64,000 bases of DNA from Larix kaempferi (lineage: Eukaryota > Streptophyta > Pinopsida > Pinales > Pinaceae). Position 1 is the stretch's first letter; each line of letters opens with the position of its first letter. The stretch spans positions 12,190,501-12,254,500 of the forward strand of contig BSBM01000436.1 in NCBI GenBank assembly GCA_027924585.1, in the 5' to 3' direction. A model generated the notes under the pieces. That model saw only the letters and a list, made by a program, of their open reading frames with translations. It had not been told where the DNA came from and ran no database searches. The translations under genes were made by a program, and so were the position numbers. Shown here one piece after another: positions 42,149 through 53,362 of this stretch.

Positions 42149-43168
42149 TGTTATAATGTTGGAGTTGGATGGAACAACCAACAAATCCAAATTGGGGCCA
42201 ATGTTATACTTGGATTATCTCTAAGTATATGCAGAGCTGGTGTAGGAGAAGAAGGCATACCTATGTATAAGCATATTCAGGGAATTGCTGGAACAAAGGA
42301 GCTCGTCATGCCTGTTCCAGCTTTTAATGTAATAAATGGAGGTAGTCATGCTGGAAACAAGCTCGCAATGCCGGAGTTCATGAGATTTCCTGTAGGTGCT
42401 AATTCATTTTCAGAGGCTATGCGTATGGGTAGTGAGGTATACCGTGTCTTGAAAGGCATCTTAAAGGAAAAATATGGGCAAGATGTATGCAATGTTGGAG
42501 ATGAACGAGGATTTGCTCCGAACATCCAAGATAATAGAGAGGGATTGGTTTTGCTTCTTGATGCTATTGAAAAGGCTGGATATACTGGCAAGGGCTCCAC
42601 TTGAATGGAAAAGCTAATTTTCTTTTGAAGGCATCCCAGTGATTTGGCTTTGCAAACTTCAAAGCCAATTCACCCATAAAGTAAAAATTGGAATGGTTGT
42701 AGCAGCTTCGGAGTTTTTGACTAAGATGGAAAATATGATTTAGACTTCAAGGAACAACCCAACAGTGGGACCAACTTGCACACTGGATCGAGTCTTGCTG
42801 AACTGTATAAAGAGTTTGTTAGAGACTTCCCAATTGTTACCATCGAAGATCCTTTTGATCAAGATGCCTGGAGCTCATGGGCAGCTCTTCAGTCAAAATT
42901 TGATATACAACCTGTAGGGGATGATTTGCTTGTGACAAACCCAAAGCCAATCGCCGAAGGAATTAAAAAGAAATATTGCAATGCTTTACTGCTAAAGTTG
43001 AATCAAATTGGTACTATGACTGAATCTATCCAAGCAGCCCTTGACTCTAAAGTTGTTGGTTGGGGTGTCATGGTTAGCCATCAAAGAAGAGAGATCGAGA
43101 ATAATTTTACTGCAGATCTAGCTGTTGATATGGATAGTGGACAGATAAAAACAGGAGCACCCTACTAG
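42149..43168 (+). pseudogene. Processed enolase pseudogene
   Basis: Plus strand. 42150-42600 reads the enolase core: [87 protein letters not shown]. Then TGA/frame damage (42600-42740), and 42740-43168 reads FKEQPNSGT, YKEFVRDFPIVTIEDPFDQD, QPVGDDLLVTNPK, CNALLLKLNQIGT and WGVMVSH, ending QIKTGAPY-TAG. The N-terminal third and the last 40 or so residues are missing. Known enolase (2-phosphoglycerate to phosphoenolpyruvate, glycolysis) has metal ligands in the E/D of IEDPFDQ and VGDD; the Gly after GDE is Arg here. No introns over about 1 kb, so an mRNA-derived copy. It lies antisense inside element C. Confidence 0.92.
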
Positions 43169-43171
43169 CTC

Positions 43172-45261
43172 ATTACTACTCAGAATATAACAAGCGTTAA
43201 CTTTTCCACCTGTGAATCAAACACATGCTCGAGTATGGTCAGGGTACTCTAAATTGCGACCCATGGAACGTCTTTACCATGCCATGACATGCGAAATTAA
43301 ATCAACGCCCAAGCCTGAGCTCCCTAGTCATGATAGAGCGTTGGGTGACTTGTAGAACAAGCTGAACGAGGCTTTGGTTCTTGGCCTTGTATTATTGATT
43401 TAAGTCCTAACTGGTTTTCTACTTGGTGATACAAATTACATGAACCAAATGGTTTGGGATTTACTACCATTTACTGAAAATGTTTTGGTACGTTTATGCT
43501 TTGAGCGTTCAAACCTTTCTTGCCTAAATAGTACGATAGGAAGCTTAGTGTGCATTGATGTTACTTGAATGTTTCATCTACCATCCTGGCTTCTGTCATT
43601 TGAAGTGAACCCCTTATTTTTTAATCAATTCTGCCAAATTGCCAATCGCCCTTCGATCTTAAATTATTTTATATTTGTCGGTGTTTGTACTTTGCACAGT
43701 TAGCTTATATATATATAACATATTTTCATAGGAATTCGGGAATTGACAGCCAAATGGGATATGATCTTGGTACCGCAGTTGCAGTGCAAAGAAATTGATT
43801 TTGCGAATCGTTGTGATAGTCTGAGTGTCTCAAAATCTTGAATGACTTAAGGCATTGAATGACAGTTTAGTTCAATTCGTCTCTTTGTACGCTATCTCAC
43901 CAAACTTCTGTACCGTATATATATATTTTTTCCTTTGACAATCTAATTGCTTTCCATACAACTCCATTAATTTAAATCGCATCTATAGCTACCGTGACCA
44001 TGGGTGAGCTCTTAACTAGTGAATATCATATTTTTGTTTTTATATTATTTAATTAATTAGATTGACTGCAGAAAAGGCCGGAGAATTTAGACATAGACTT
44101 GAAGATACCTCTCAACCTGTCATGTAGGTAGGGTTGAGTGCCCATCCTTTGAATAGACACCTAATAGCCTATTCTACTTATCCTCTGATATTATGCAGCT
44201 ATAATACCTAGTATATTAATTCGCATTCATTACAGAACTGTGAAAATCCTTTCACATGCCAAAGGATTTAGATTAAGTCCTTACCCAATGAGGCGACCAT
44301 TTAATGATGGCTTTTACCTGAAGAATCCATGTTCTCACATTTATGATACGACATCAATGTACAGGTTTGAAACTTCATAGTTCCATCCCCCATTGATGAG
44401 TGTTTCATATCCATGCAACACCTCACTTCTATTTTGGAATTCAGTATGGTGGGTTGCTTGTAGGTGGAGCATTGGTGGGGCATTCTATTTAGTACATATA
44501 TGGTTTCCATTTTTTTTGGTTTGCTACTAGGTGGTATCATATAAACATATTGCTTGAAAAATTTCAGTATGTTGTAGGTCGTGCGTCTTAATCCAACCCA
44601 CGCAATCTATCTACAGGACAGATCGCTAATTCAACTAAGAACACCTCCACAAGAGATCCACTAGCCTGCGAAAACAAGAACTCTATTTGCCACTACCTTC
44701 CTCTTTGAAAGGCATTTTTTTTTCTTTTACCACCACCATTTTCAGGAATTGCCTTACAATGAATCCCTTGAACTAGTGGAGTTACCGTTCAATCTATCCC
44801 ATGAATTGGAAATAAGATTCAATCTATCCGTGAATTGGAAATAAGGAATTTGGTGTGTTGGCATATCTATGAAACTAAAATGGAATTACCGTCACATTTC
44901 TATTTATTTACTTTTCAATTTGTGAGATGGTATAAAAGTAGTTTAACAAAACAAAATTTCAAGGAATTTATTTATAGATTTGTGTTTTCAAAATTCAAGT
45001 GCTATTTGAAAAAGTTATTATTCTTGGAATTATATCTTCAGGAAGGAGTTCATACTAATCTCTCTCATTTTTGACAAAAAATTTTTTTGGACTCATTGGA
45101 AGCCTTACAATGAGTAATGTAAACACAAAATGCAAAATTCCACTGTTTCTTAACAATTTTGTTTTCTACTTGCATTTTTTTTCTTCTAATTGCATAGTTT
45201 TCTAATTGCATGGTTTACTTAGATGATGGCCATATCGTTCCAAGTGATAGAACCTAAGTTT
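43172..45261. other. Element C 5' interior, no gene recognised
   Basis: 2.1 kb between the enolase copy and the PBS. The expected gag (minus strand) cannot be read. 43172-43700 may include enolase 3' flank but shows no tail. Short frames at 44301-44540 (minus) and 44835-45074 (plus) lack domains. (ta)n runs occur near 43708 and 43917. Confidence 0.45.
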
Positions 45262-45269
45262 TGATACCA
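45262..45269 (-). other. Element C primer binding site
   Basis: Minus strand tggtatca, two bases from the LTR end (...cttacaca). It is the first eight bases of an initiator tRNA-Met PBS; the following bases (aaactt) have diverged from gagc. Confidence 0.65.
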
Positions 45270-45271
45270 TG

Positions 45272-45437
45272 TGTAAGACCCATCAAGGTTCATTAAGATT
45301 CGAGTCTTATTTTATGTTTCAATGTTGTTCAAGATTTCTAATAAAAACACAAACTCTATTTACCACTCCAATCATTTAGGAATTTCAAATAAGACATTAG
45401 CAATTCACATCACATGAAATATCATAGAAATCATGTT
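45272..45437 (-). repeat. Element C 5' LTR, inner fragment
   Basis: First 166 bp (plus strand) of the right LTR, from TGTAAGACCC to the LINE2 insertion point. The rest of the same LTR is at 51237-53290. Matches 35034-35170 of the left LTR apart from an indel near its start. Confidence 0.8.
45417..45437. repeat. LINE2 target-site duplication, left
   Basis: 21 bp starting aaatatcatagaaatcatg, repeated exactly at 51216-51236. The last two t may belong to the LINE tail, so at least 19 bp are duplicated. The uninterrupted site is seen in the other LTR at about 35151-35171. Confidence 0.93.
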
Positions 45438-45599
45438 TTTTTTTTACAAAAACGGTTAAAATTTTAATTAAAGACTGGCAAATGGGCTGCCAGGGCCATT
45501 ACAAAGCATATTCAGATTCATTGTACTGATCTTCCTTTCCAACTTGGTTCCTTTACAACTTCTGGTCTTGATGGTCTCCCGAGTCCTTGCTTTATGGGA

Positions 45600-46984
45600 T
45601 CGCACAAGTAGAGCTTCCTCCATTGACTATTAGCTGACTTTTATTCATGAGAGCCCCGCGATTGGCTTCCGCGTCCGCTAGGCTGTTTAGGTTCCTTAGC
45701 ACATGCTAAGCCTTATAATTTCTGAAATGAGAGAGGAGGAGGAGGACTTTCCTGAAGATTTGGGCAAGACACATATCCGAGGGCATTTTCTTAGTGTGAA
45801 CAGCTTTAATTATCAGCCTAGAGTCACCGAATATGTTAATCTTTTGGATGTTCAGCTTTCTTGCCTGGATTAGGCCCTGCCATAGCGCCAGAATTTCAGG
45901 TTGGTTGTTGGAAGCTTGTCCTAGGACCCATGCGTAGGACAAATGGATTTTGCTAGAAGGTTCAAAAAGAATACCGCCGCCTCCTCCAGCTTGCCCGGGG
46001 TTCCCTTTCGAGGCCCCGTCGAAAAAGAGACACCATTCATTAAGCACTGATCTCCACTTGATAAAATCCATTTCAGCCAGTCTAATTTCCCAGCTGGCTT
46101 TGTGAGGCGAGATCGTGGCTTCATTACTGTTGTGAGCTGGCTGGAACTCCTTAATCCAATGCTCTTCTTCACTAGAGAGTGGGGCCGTGTTACTTTTGGG
46201 AGCCTTAATTTTTAAAGCTTCAGACAGCATGACCCGGGCTTTGACAGCAATTTGAGCTGGGACCCTGCTTTCATCTTTGAATATTCTGTTATTTCGCTCC
46301 AACCAAATTTTCCATAAGAGAAATTTGGGAATCCACATCCACGTGATTTTGATGGAAGTTTTGTTGCTCAGGCCGTAGGGATAAAGGTGAAACCAACTCG
46401 CCATCTCCACGACAGAGCTGGGAAGAGTGATCTCGATGGGACCAAGGATTGTTTTCCAGACCTCTTGAGAGAAATCGCAGCCTATAAACAGATGATCAAC
46501 GTTTTCTTCAGTGTTTTGGCACAATGGGCATCGAGAAGGCCCAACCCAGCCTTTCTTCTTGAGATTGTCAGAGGTGAGGATACTATTATGATATAATTGC
46601 CAGATGAAGAGATCGATTTTTGGTATGGAAGGATATTTCCATAGAGCTTCCCACAGTCCTGGATTGGGTGGAGCCCAAGGCCATTCCAGAATAGTATTAT
46701 AACCAGCAGACGCCGAATATTTGCCTGTGCCAGAGCCCCAACCCCGTTTATCAATCGATCTGATAGTGGTAGGCGATTTCCCTTGCAGAGTGTCCAACAG
46801 CAGCAACGCTTCCTCCTTCAGCTCGTCCGGGTAATCTCCAAGCTTCCAGCTTACCCAGGATTCGTTGTCATCATTTCCCCATGATGAAATATCCCACAGC
46901 GTGGTGCAATTCTTGTCAGTGAGCTAGGCTCGAATATTCCTCAGCTCGTTCAGGCAGCTGAGGGGTTGGTCTCCAAGAATAGTC
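45600..46984 (-). pseudogene. LINE2 ORF2 3' part: zf-RVT and RNase H
   Basis: After the frameshift the minus strand reads ILGDQPLSCLNELRNIRA, TAG, LTDKNCTTLWDISSW, then from 46806 an open frame to 45706. That frame contains the zf-RVT segment (ALWKYPSIPKIDLFIWQL, CPLCQNTEENVDHLFIGC) and the RNase H: FFDGASKGNPG (Asp), NNQPEILALWQG (Glu), FGDSRLIIKAV (Asp). A TAG at 45706-45708 is followed in frame by HVLRNLNSLADAEAN, the last RNase H block with its Asp, and the frame ends near 45600. So the real C-terminus extends beyond the open frame. RNase H degrades the RNA template after target-primed synthesis. Confidence 0.88.
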
Positions 46985-49840
46985 ATCCCATATTTTTATG
47001 TTTGCTCCGTTCCCAGGAATCCAAGTAAGCTTGGCTGTGAAGAAGGGTAGAGCTTTTTTGCAAAGCAGGAAGATCGGAGAACCAGTCTGCCTTTTAGGAG
47101 GCTTCTCTAGGCACCTTTTCCTGTTGCCAGTGAAATATTTTTTCCGGAGGATCTGCTTGCTCCAAGTAGTTTTGCCAGAAATGATTTTCCAAAGGATTTT
47201 GCCACCCATGGCTAGATTTTGGGTGGCAACATCTCTGATTTGAAGGCCCCCCTCCAGCTTTGTCTTTTTTATTTTGTCCCAGCTAACAAGATGCAGCTTC
47301 TTTTTATTATTACGACCCCCCTCCCAGAGGAAGCGCCGGAGCAGCTCTTCAATCTTATTCGTAAAGGTTTTAGGAGCTAACAGGACTGAACATTGGTAGA
47401 TAGGGAGGCTGGTAAGAACAGAGTTTATCAGGATAAGTTTTCCTGCCTTGTTGAGCCATGATGCTCCCCAAGCATGGATTTTATTTTTGAGCTTGTCCAA
47501 CAGGGGCAGCCAGTGGGTAACTTTAGGGGAGACTTTGAAGATAGGGATGCCCAGGTAGATGAAGATGTCCCAGGATGAGATGCCTTCCATGTCAAGGATT
47601 CGGGAGATGTTCAGCATTTCAAGAGGGGAGCAGTTCCATCCATAAATCTTACTTTTGTGGAAGTTAATTTCACTGCCAGAGCTATTCATGTAGCAATCGA
47701 GTTCTGACTTAAAGTTCCTGGCTGTTCTGGTATTGGCCACTCCCAAAAGCAGAGTGTCATCAGCGAACTGGGCATGGTTTACATTCTTGACCCTGGGAGC
47801 TATTCTTATGCCTGAGAGAGCTCTGTCCTGGAGACTTTTATTCAGCTGGTAACTTAGGACAGAAGCCTGAATGACAAAGAGAACAGGAGAGAGGGGGCAG
47901 CCTTGCCTTAAGCCTCTTGAGGCCTGGAAGAATTTGGTAGGCCGGCCATTGATCAGCGGAGCAATCCAGGGAGCTGAGATGCAGGCTTTAACCCACCTGA
48001 TGAAATTCTGATTGAACCCAAAATTCCTCATGGCAGCAAAGAGGAAGTCATGCTTGACACGGTCAAAAGCGCTGGCTAAGTCCAGCTTGACAACCATTCC
48101 TTTCTCTTTATTCCTGTAGCTGGAGTGAATGGCTTCCTGGACTAAGATTATATTGTCCAGAATCTGCCTACCTCTAACAAACCCTCCTTGATTTTCCAGA
48201 ATCAACTTTGGCAGGATTTTTTTGAGTCTATTGGCCATTATTTTGGTTGTGATTTTGTAACCAGTGTTGCAAAGAGAGATTGGCCGGAACCTGTTGAAAT
48301 TCCTGGCCCCTTTTTCTTTTGGGATGAGCGCCAGGAAAGAGGAATTTGTACTGCCTCCCAGTTTGGAACAGATCTGAGTTTTCTTGATCATTCTGTACAA
48401 GTCCCTTTTAATTATGTCCCAGCAAGAGATATAGAACCGGGCAGTGAAACCATCCGGCCCGTGAGCTTTGTCCGGGTCCATGTTGAAGAGAGCTTTTTTA
48501 ATTTCTCGAATACTCACCGGATAGTTCAGCAGTTGGTTGTCCTCTTCACTTATCAGCTTTGGGATCACAGAGAGGGGGAATGAGATCGGATCCACCGGAA
48601 CCCGGTCCGGGTCAGTGTACAGCTTATGGAAAAAGGAGTGGGCAGCTTCCTTAATACCATTGGTGTCCTTTATTGTATGGTCTTGAATCTGAATTTCATT
48701 GATGGAGTTATAGATTTTCCGAGCTTGGGTCTGCTTGTGAAAAAAAGTGGTATTTTTATCTCCAGCTTGGAGCCATAGCGTTCTTGATTTGACTCTCCAG
48801 TAAGTTTCCTCCTCTCTGCACACTTTTTTGTACTTCCTTTGGAGATCAGCTTCCTTATTGAGCAAGTCAGGGGTGATAGTGGACTCTTCCATTACCAGCT
48901 GGTGCCTTCCCAGGGTCTTCTCCATTCTTTTCCTTTCATCTGTAGGGGATCTTAGGTTTTTAGCCCAAGATTTCAGCTCAGCCTTGAGCCTTCTTAATTT
49001 GCCTTCCCATACAAAGAAGGGAGATCCATGAATCGGTTCGTTCCAGGAGTTGTTCACAATGTCAAGGAAGCCTTCCTGATCTACCCATAAAGGGCTGAAC
49101 CGGAAGGGGATGGGGCCTAGCTGAGCTTCAGCGGAGAGGGTGAGCGAGATTGGTTTATGATCAGAGGTGTAATGCGCATGGATCTTGGAGGTAGCCATGA
49201 GACCAAGGGTGAGGAAGGAGGAATGGATAAGGAAACGGTCTAGACGGGTTGCAATGTGGCCCGGCCCGAATCTTTTATTGGACCAAGTGAACTTCCCTCT
49301 AGTAGGGGTAATATCTACTAGATCCCAATCCAACATCAGGTCTTCCACCCATTCTCTGGCAGGGTCCCGGACTATTGAACCCCCTTTTTTTTCTGCTAGA
49401 GAAAGGGTTACATTTAAGTCTCCAGCAATAACCAGATTCTCAGGATTATGCTGGTTCAGAAATATAGCCAAGGAGTCCCAGCACTCTTTTTTTTCCACCA
49501 AAGAGACAGGAACATACAGGTTAAAGATACTTACAAAGTGACCAGAGTCGTTGTGGTGCAGCTTGGTGTAGAGCCAATGCGTGGTGCCTTCTTCTTCAAC
49601 AAGATCAAGCTTTGCGGAGTCCCAAAAAGTTGCCAAGCCTCCCGAAGCTCCTCTTGCGCTCACAGCCCTGCCCGGGCCTTTTTTCCAAAACGAATTACTA
49701 GCACGGAGGAGAGATTCCTCCTCCATTTTCATCTCCTGGATTAGGAGGACTTCCGGCCTCAGTACTCTTACTAAGTCCCTTATGGCTTCTTCTTTTAGTG
49801 GGGTGCCTAGTCCTCTGTAGTTCCAGGAGATGTACTGCAT
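46916..49840 (-). pseudogene. LINE2 ORF2 5' part: endonuclease and reverse transcriptase
   Basis: 974 codons open. APE-type endonuclease, residues 1-240: SWNYRGLG (Asn7), LIQEMK (Glu36), IAGDLNVTL, FTWSNKR, TRLDRFLI, TSDHKPI. RT, about 440-790: DKAHGPDGFTARF, RPISLCNTGYKI, NQGGFVRGRQILDNI, VVKLDLASAFDRV, GLRQGCPLSPVLF and the catalytic FADD (47756-47767, about residue 692). Post-RT: GASWLNKAGKLILINSVL, FLWEGG, LEGGLQIRD. The last dozen codons before the TGA 46918-46916 are out of phase owing to the frameshift. ATG 49840 overlaps the ORF1 TAA by one base, suggesting stop-restart translation. Almost intact, hence recent. Confidence 0.93.
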
Positions 49841-51087
49841 TATTTACCTGTTTGAGAGGGATGGCCCCCTTTCGGGGTTTTCCCAATCTTCAACCCTGAT
49901 CTGGTATTCATCATTTCTGGGATAGTGTGCTGTGAACCTTGAACTACGTCCTTGTAGGACTGTTCTTCCCTTCTTTTCTTCTCAGGCTTTCGTCCCCGCT
50001 TTGGTTGATTTGGAGAGACTGACGGGCTACTTACTTCAGGGTCACCTTCCTCTGAGGAGTCAGCTCCTGTTTCCGAGCTCAGGCTGGTATGTTCCTTTGG
50101 CAGACTGGAGGCAGATCGGTGGAGGGCAGGATCACTTGGGGTTTGAGACCCCTGAGCTTCGCCAGTTTTTGGATTATGTACAGGGTTTAGGACCCCATTA
50201 GGGTTTTCCTGAGGGATGGGCACTGGATTTCCTTCCTTAGGTGGATCTTGGGTCGTTTTCTCCTTGTTTTTGTTGTTGCTGAAGGTTTTCCCCTTCTTCA
50301 CTTTCTGCCATCCTTCTGCATCTTCTTTTTCGACAGCCAGCTTGGGGCAGTATCTCTGGAAATGGCCGTGTTCTTGACAGTTCCTGCATTTGAAGGGCAG
50401 GTGTTCGTAGTCCAATTTCTGGTAGTGGGTCCAGGATCCGACTGTTAGTTTTACTGCCTCAGGTAGTCCGGCTTCAAGATCCACTTCAACACAGATTCTG
50501 GCGCAGGAGTATTGCCCTTTGTTGTCTGCTTTGTCAATGAAATGACCAATTCCATTCCCGATTCTCTTCAGGGTGTCAAAGTCCCAGCAATGCATTGGGA
50601 GATTGGGGAGTCTGACCCACACTGGCACCTCTTTGGGGAGGTCGGTCGCGGGATCGAAGTCTGGTGTCCATTTGTTCAGGTAAAGGCCCTGCGTGCCCAT
50701 GAAGTAGGGGCCGTTCCTGAAGACTAGATCCCGGTCTTCTTCTGAGATGAATTCAAATACAAAAAAACCCCTTCCGACGGGGTAACAGGTTACACCTTGT
50801 TTCAGGTTGGGCTTCCAGTTCCGCTGAATCCAATCATCCGTAGTCTTGGCAGACGGCCATAGCCCCATGAACTGGCCCACGAGGCCTCTCTTAGCCAAAG
50901 CCAAGGCTGTTTTCATAGGTTTTTCTTCAGGGAGATCTATTTCCGGGATTTCATCTAGTTTCTTGATGAACTTTGGAATGACCGGGGGAGAGATCGATTT
51001 GCCTCTGCTCTGGAGGAGCCTTCTGAAGGCATCCTCATCCGTGATCGATGGGGGGGGGGCGTCCTCCCCTCCCCCAGACGCCGCCAT
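49840..51087 (-). CDS. LINE2 ORF1, DUF4283 / zinc-knuckle protein
   Basis: Intact, 415 codons from ATG 51087 (MAASGGGEDAPPP; the frame is open upstream to 51141 but from GTG). DUF4283 domain, about residues 70-215: FMGLWPSAKTTDDWIQRNW, FFVFEFISEEDRDLVFR, LYLNKWTPDFDP, VPVWVRLPNLPMHCWD, GQYSCARICVEVDLEAGLPE. One CCHC knuckle (CRNCQEHGHFQRYC), then a Lys/Ser/Pro-rich tail with KRGRKPEKKRREE (likely nuclear-localising). Ends TAA, whose last A starts ORF2. ORF1 proteins bind the LINE RNA and escort it to the nucleus. Confidence 0.92.
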   Translation of the reverse strand: MAASGGGEDAPPPSITDEDAFRRLLQSRGKSISPPVIPKFIKKLDEIPEIDLPEEKPMKTALALAKRGLVGQFMGLWPSAKTTDDWIQRNWKPNLKQGVTCYPVGRGFFVFEFISEEDRDLVFRNGPYFMGTQGLYLNKWTPDFDPATDLPKEVPVWVRLPNLPMHCWDFDTLKRIGNGIGHFIDKADNKGQYSCARICVEVDLEAGLPEAVKLTVGSWTHYQKLDYEHLPFKCRNCQEHGHFQRYCPKLAVEKEDAEGWQKVKKGKTFSNNKNKEKTTQDPPKEGNPVPIPQENPNGVLNPVHNPKTGEAQGSQTPSDPALHRSASSLPKEHTSLSSETGADSSEEGDPEVSSPSVSPNQPKRGRKPEKKRREEQSYKDVVQGSQHTIPEMMNTRSGLKIGKTPKGGHPSQTGK

Positions 51088-51215
51088 GCTGAGCTCTGCT
51101 CGCAACCACGCAGCCCTAGCGCGCAGCTCCTCCTCTCGCACTCCAGCGCAGTTTTCACTGTCAATGCCAAAATTTTTAATCCTATTGGGTTAGCTCAAAT
51201 AGTTGAGCATTGTCT

Positions 51216-51236
51216 AAATATCATAGAAATCATGTT
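51216..51236. repeat. LINE2 target-site duplication, right
   Basis: Exact partner of 45417-45437, directly 5' of the LINE on its coding strand. It marks a full 5' end or one truncated within a short leader: only 128 bp separate it from the ORF1 ATG. Confidence 0.93.
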
Positions 51237-53290
51237 ATAATAGCATCATATAAGAATTTTACAACAACATATAAACAATTTAAAATCATAAGAAAAATAC
51301 CTTGTTATACGAATGGTGATGGAGTCCAAACTGAGCAAGCTTCCCTCTTCTCCTCGAGTTGCTTCCATCTTCATTGCCCAAAGCAGAACCACAGTTTTAC
51401 CTCCCAGCCAACTAGGGGCCTAGTCGAATCCTTATCCCCAAGAAGCCATCGAATGGTCCCATCCAAATGGCCTCCTGGCCCTTCGTGCTCGAGACCTCCA
51501 AAGAACAGAACAATGATGCACTAGTAGGCTATGTATCAAATCTTCCAAGATTTCTCAAACTCTTACAACTCTTCCAACTTCTCATACCCCAAAATATCCA
51601 AAACTTCCCTTCCTAGAAAAACTTTCACCCAAAATATCCTCCAAGAGTAAAAGAACCTCCCTCCTTCCACTCTCAAGTCTCCTGTTTATATCAAAACTCC
51701 TCATCATCTTCCTCATACATCAATAAATTCCAATAAAGCAATAATCATCAATCAATAATTTCATTTTCTCCAAAAAATAACAATTTGATTTAAATAATTA
51801 AAATATTAATAAACATGGTTGCAAAGTCTCACTTGTCATGCTTTCATTTTAATGCAATTATGACAACTCTTTTCTAAAATTTTGTGTAAATCCTATCTAT
51901 CCATTTATTTATATTATCCTTTCATTCATAAGTCCAATAAGATATTTTCATATACTATATTATACTATGACATATTTTATATTATATGTATATAATTATA
52001 TATGTCATTAAATAATACAAACAATTTATATAAATCTAAAACATATTTGACAAGTCAACAAACTCATACTTTCAACAATTCATCAACCAAGCTACTATTA
52101 CCTAATATAACCATATTAATTTATTCATCGATCGACCAATCATAGTAATGTACTCACGAATTGGCATATGCATGGCTAGTGCACACGTCTTAAGCATGGG
52201 TATTAATAATCACATTTAATGCTCCTAATATATGCTCGCAAACAACATATAGAAGAACAATTAAACAATGCATCATTCATCATTCATAATCATTCATACA
52301 TAAGCAATAAGACATAATTAGATAAACAAAATGATGAAATCAAGAATATAATCACGATGGTTAATAAAAATCAAGAACACCATCCAATCCATCATTGGTC
52401 CCATCCATCCCATAAGTACTCCAATCCCCTAATCACCACTACTTCCATCTCCTAACCTCACCATTGCAATATATTGTGGCGTCGAATACACGACCTAACC
52501 ACATATAGAACCCGTAAGCGGAAGTGTCGATCGACTACATTGACCAAGCTTCCCCAACAGGCATTCGTTAGTCGTCATCACACATCTAGGGGAGCGTGCA
52601 CAGCACAACCCTCCCACGACTCCAGGTTTCGGGGAATAAACGGTGGGAATGCCTCCACCCCCCGATAGTACTAGGGTCAACACCCTACATCAACCATATT
52701 GTGCCATCACTGTTCTAAGGGGTCTCGTCATTGAACAACCACTTTGAGCAAGTCACAATTCTTGTCAAAACTCACACTCACCCACAAGTCATACAAATAT
52801 TGGAATTCACAATTAAATAGCATGAAAAATTTATATAACATCATTATCCTCCTGATGTCCAAGACATGTCGTGCCCCTTGGCACTATAGGAATCCACCTA
52901 TCTTGTAGCCAATCAACATGTGGAATAGTTCATCATTAACATGAAACTCATATATAGACATACCCAACTCTTTCAAGTGTTAATCCACATCACTAAAACG
53001 ACATTTACATATAATCATGTAAGTTCTTTTTGCAAACAACTAAATTAGCATTCCACATATGGATATTCTATATTCAATTTGCATGTTCAATATGAAGTAA
53101 CACATTCATTGCCATTAATAAATTAAACAGTAAATTCCATTTACCATACAACCTAAAGGGAGTCCACAAGTCCACATAACAATCACCTTAATCAATCTAT
53201 CTTCATCAAACAAATAATAAGCAAATACAATGCTAAGCTAATTCACATTAGAGTTTTTAATTAACGACTGTCAAGATATGGGGCGTTACA
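51237..53290 (-). repeat. Element C 5' LTR, main fragment
   Basis: Continues the right LTR after LINE2 up to GGGGCGTTACA. Collinear with 35172-37200 with scattered substitutions and several indels (e.g. about 45 bp extra near 51595-51640 and about 14 bp extra near 52285). Non-coding. Minus-strand TGTAACGCCCC start is typical of plant Ty3 LTRs. Confidence 0.88.
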
Positions 53291-53362
53291 TTTTCCCATA
53301 TATAAAGAATGCTAAACATACAAGTGCATTATGTTAGTAACATTGTCAATATATACTAAGGG

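Larger units (their letters stand above)
45438..51215 (-). mobile_element. LINE2, nearly complete L1-like LINE with RNase H
   Basis: 5.8 kb between a 21-bp target duplication. Minus-strand order: short 5' end (51215-51088), ORF1, ORF2 (EN-RT-zinc finger-RNase H), a 150-bp 3' UTR and an A tail (t-run 45438-45447) after aattaaaattttaaccgttttt. ORF1 and ORF2 overlap by one base (TAATG). ORF2 has one frameshift (near 46985) and stops at about 46924 and 45708. Inserted into the right LTR of element C. Same family as LINE3. Confidence 0.93.
35034..53290 (-). mobile_element. Ty3 LTR retrotransposon C (long LTRs), split by LINE2
   Basis: Two copies of a 2.2-kb repeat (35034-37200; 45272-45437 plus 51237-53290) flank an 8-kb interior. 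On the minus strand the LTR begins TGTAACGCCCC or TGTAATGCCCC and ends GGGTCTTACA (right copy). The PPT-like purine tract follows a gggacgaagtttctt motif as in Tekay/Del chromoviruses, and the PBS is tggtatca (45262-45269). The LTRs are clearly diverged, with indels, so the element is old. The interior is almost wholly decayed; only integrase-end remnants are visible. I could not match a target duplication at the outer ends. Confidence 0.8.

Noticed and set aside
42149-43168. Functional enolase gene
   Set aside because: N-terminal third missing, internal frame damage near 42600-42740, C-terminus cut by TAG, and no introns.
35034-53290. 5-bp target duplication for element C
   Set aside because: Bases outside the two LTR ends (tattg before 35034, ttttc after 53290) do not match; the left border also has an indel, so I do not claim one.
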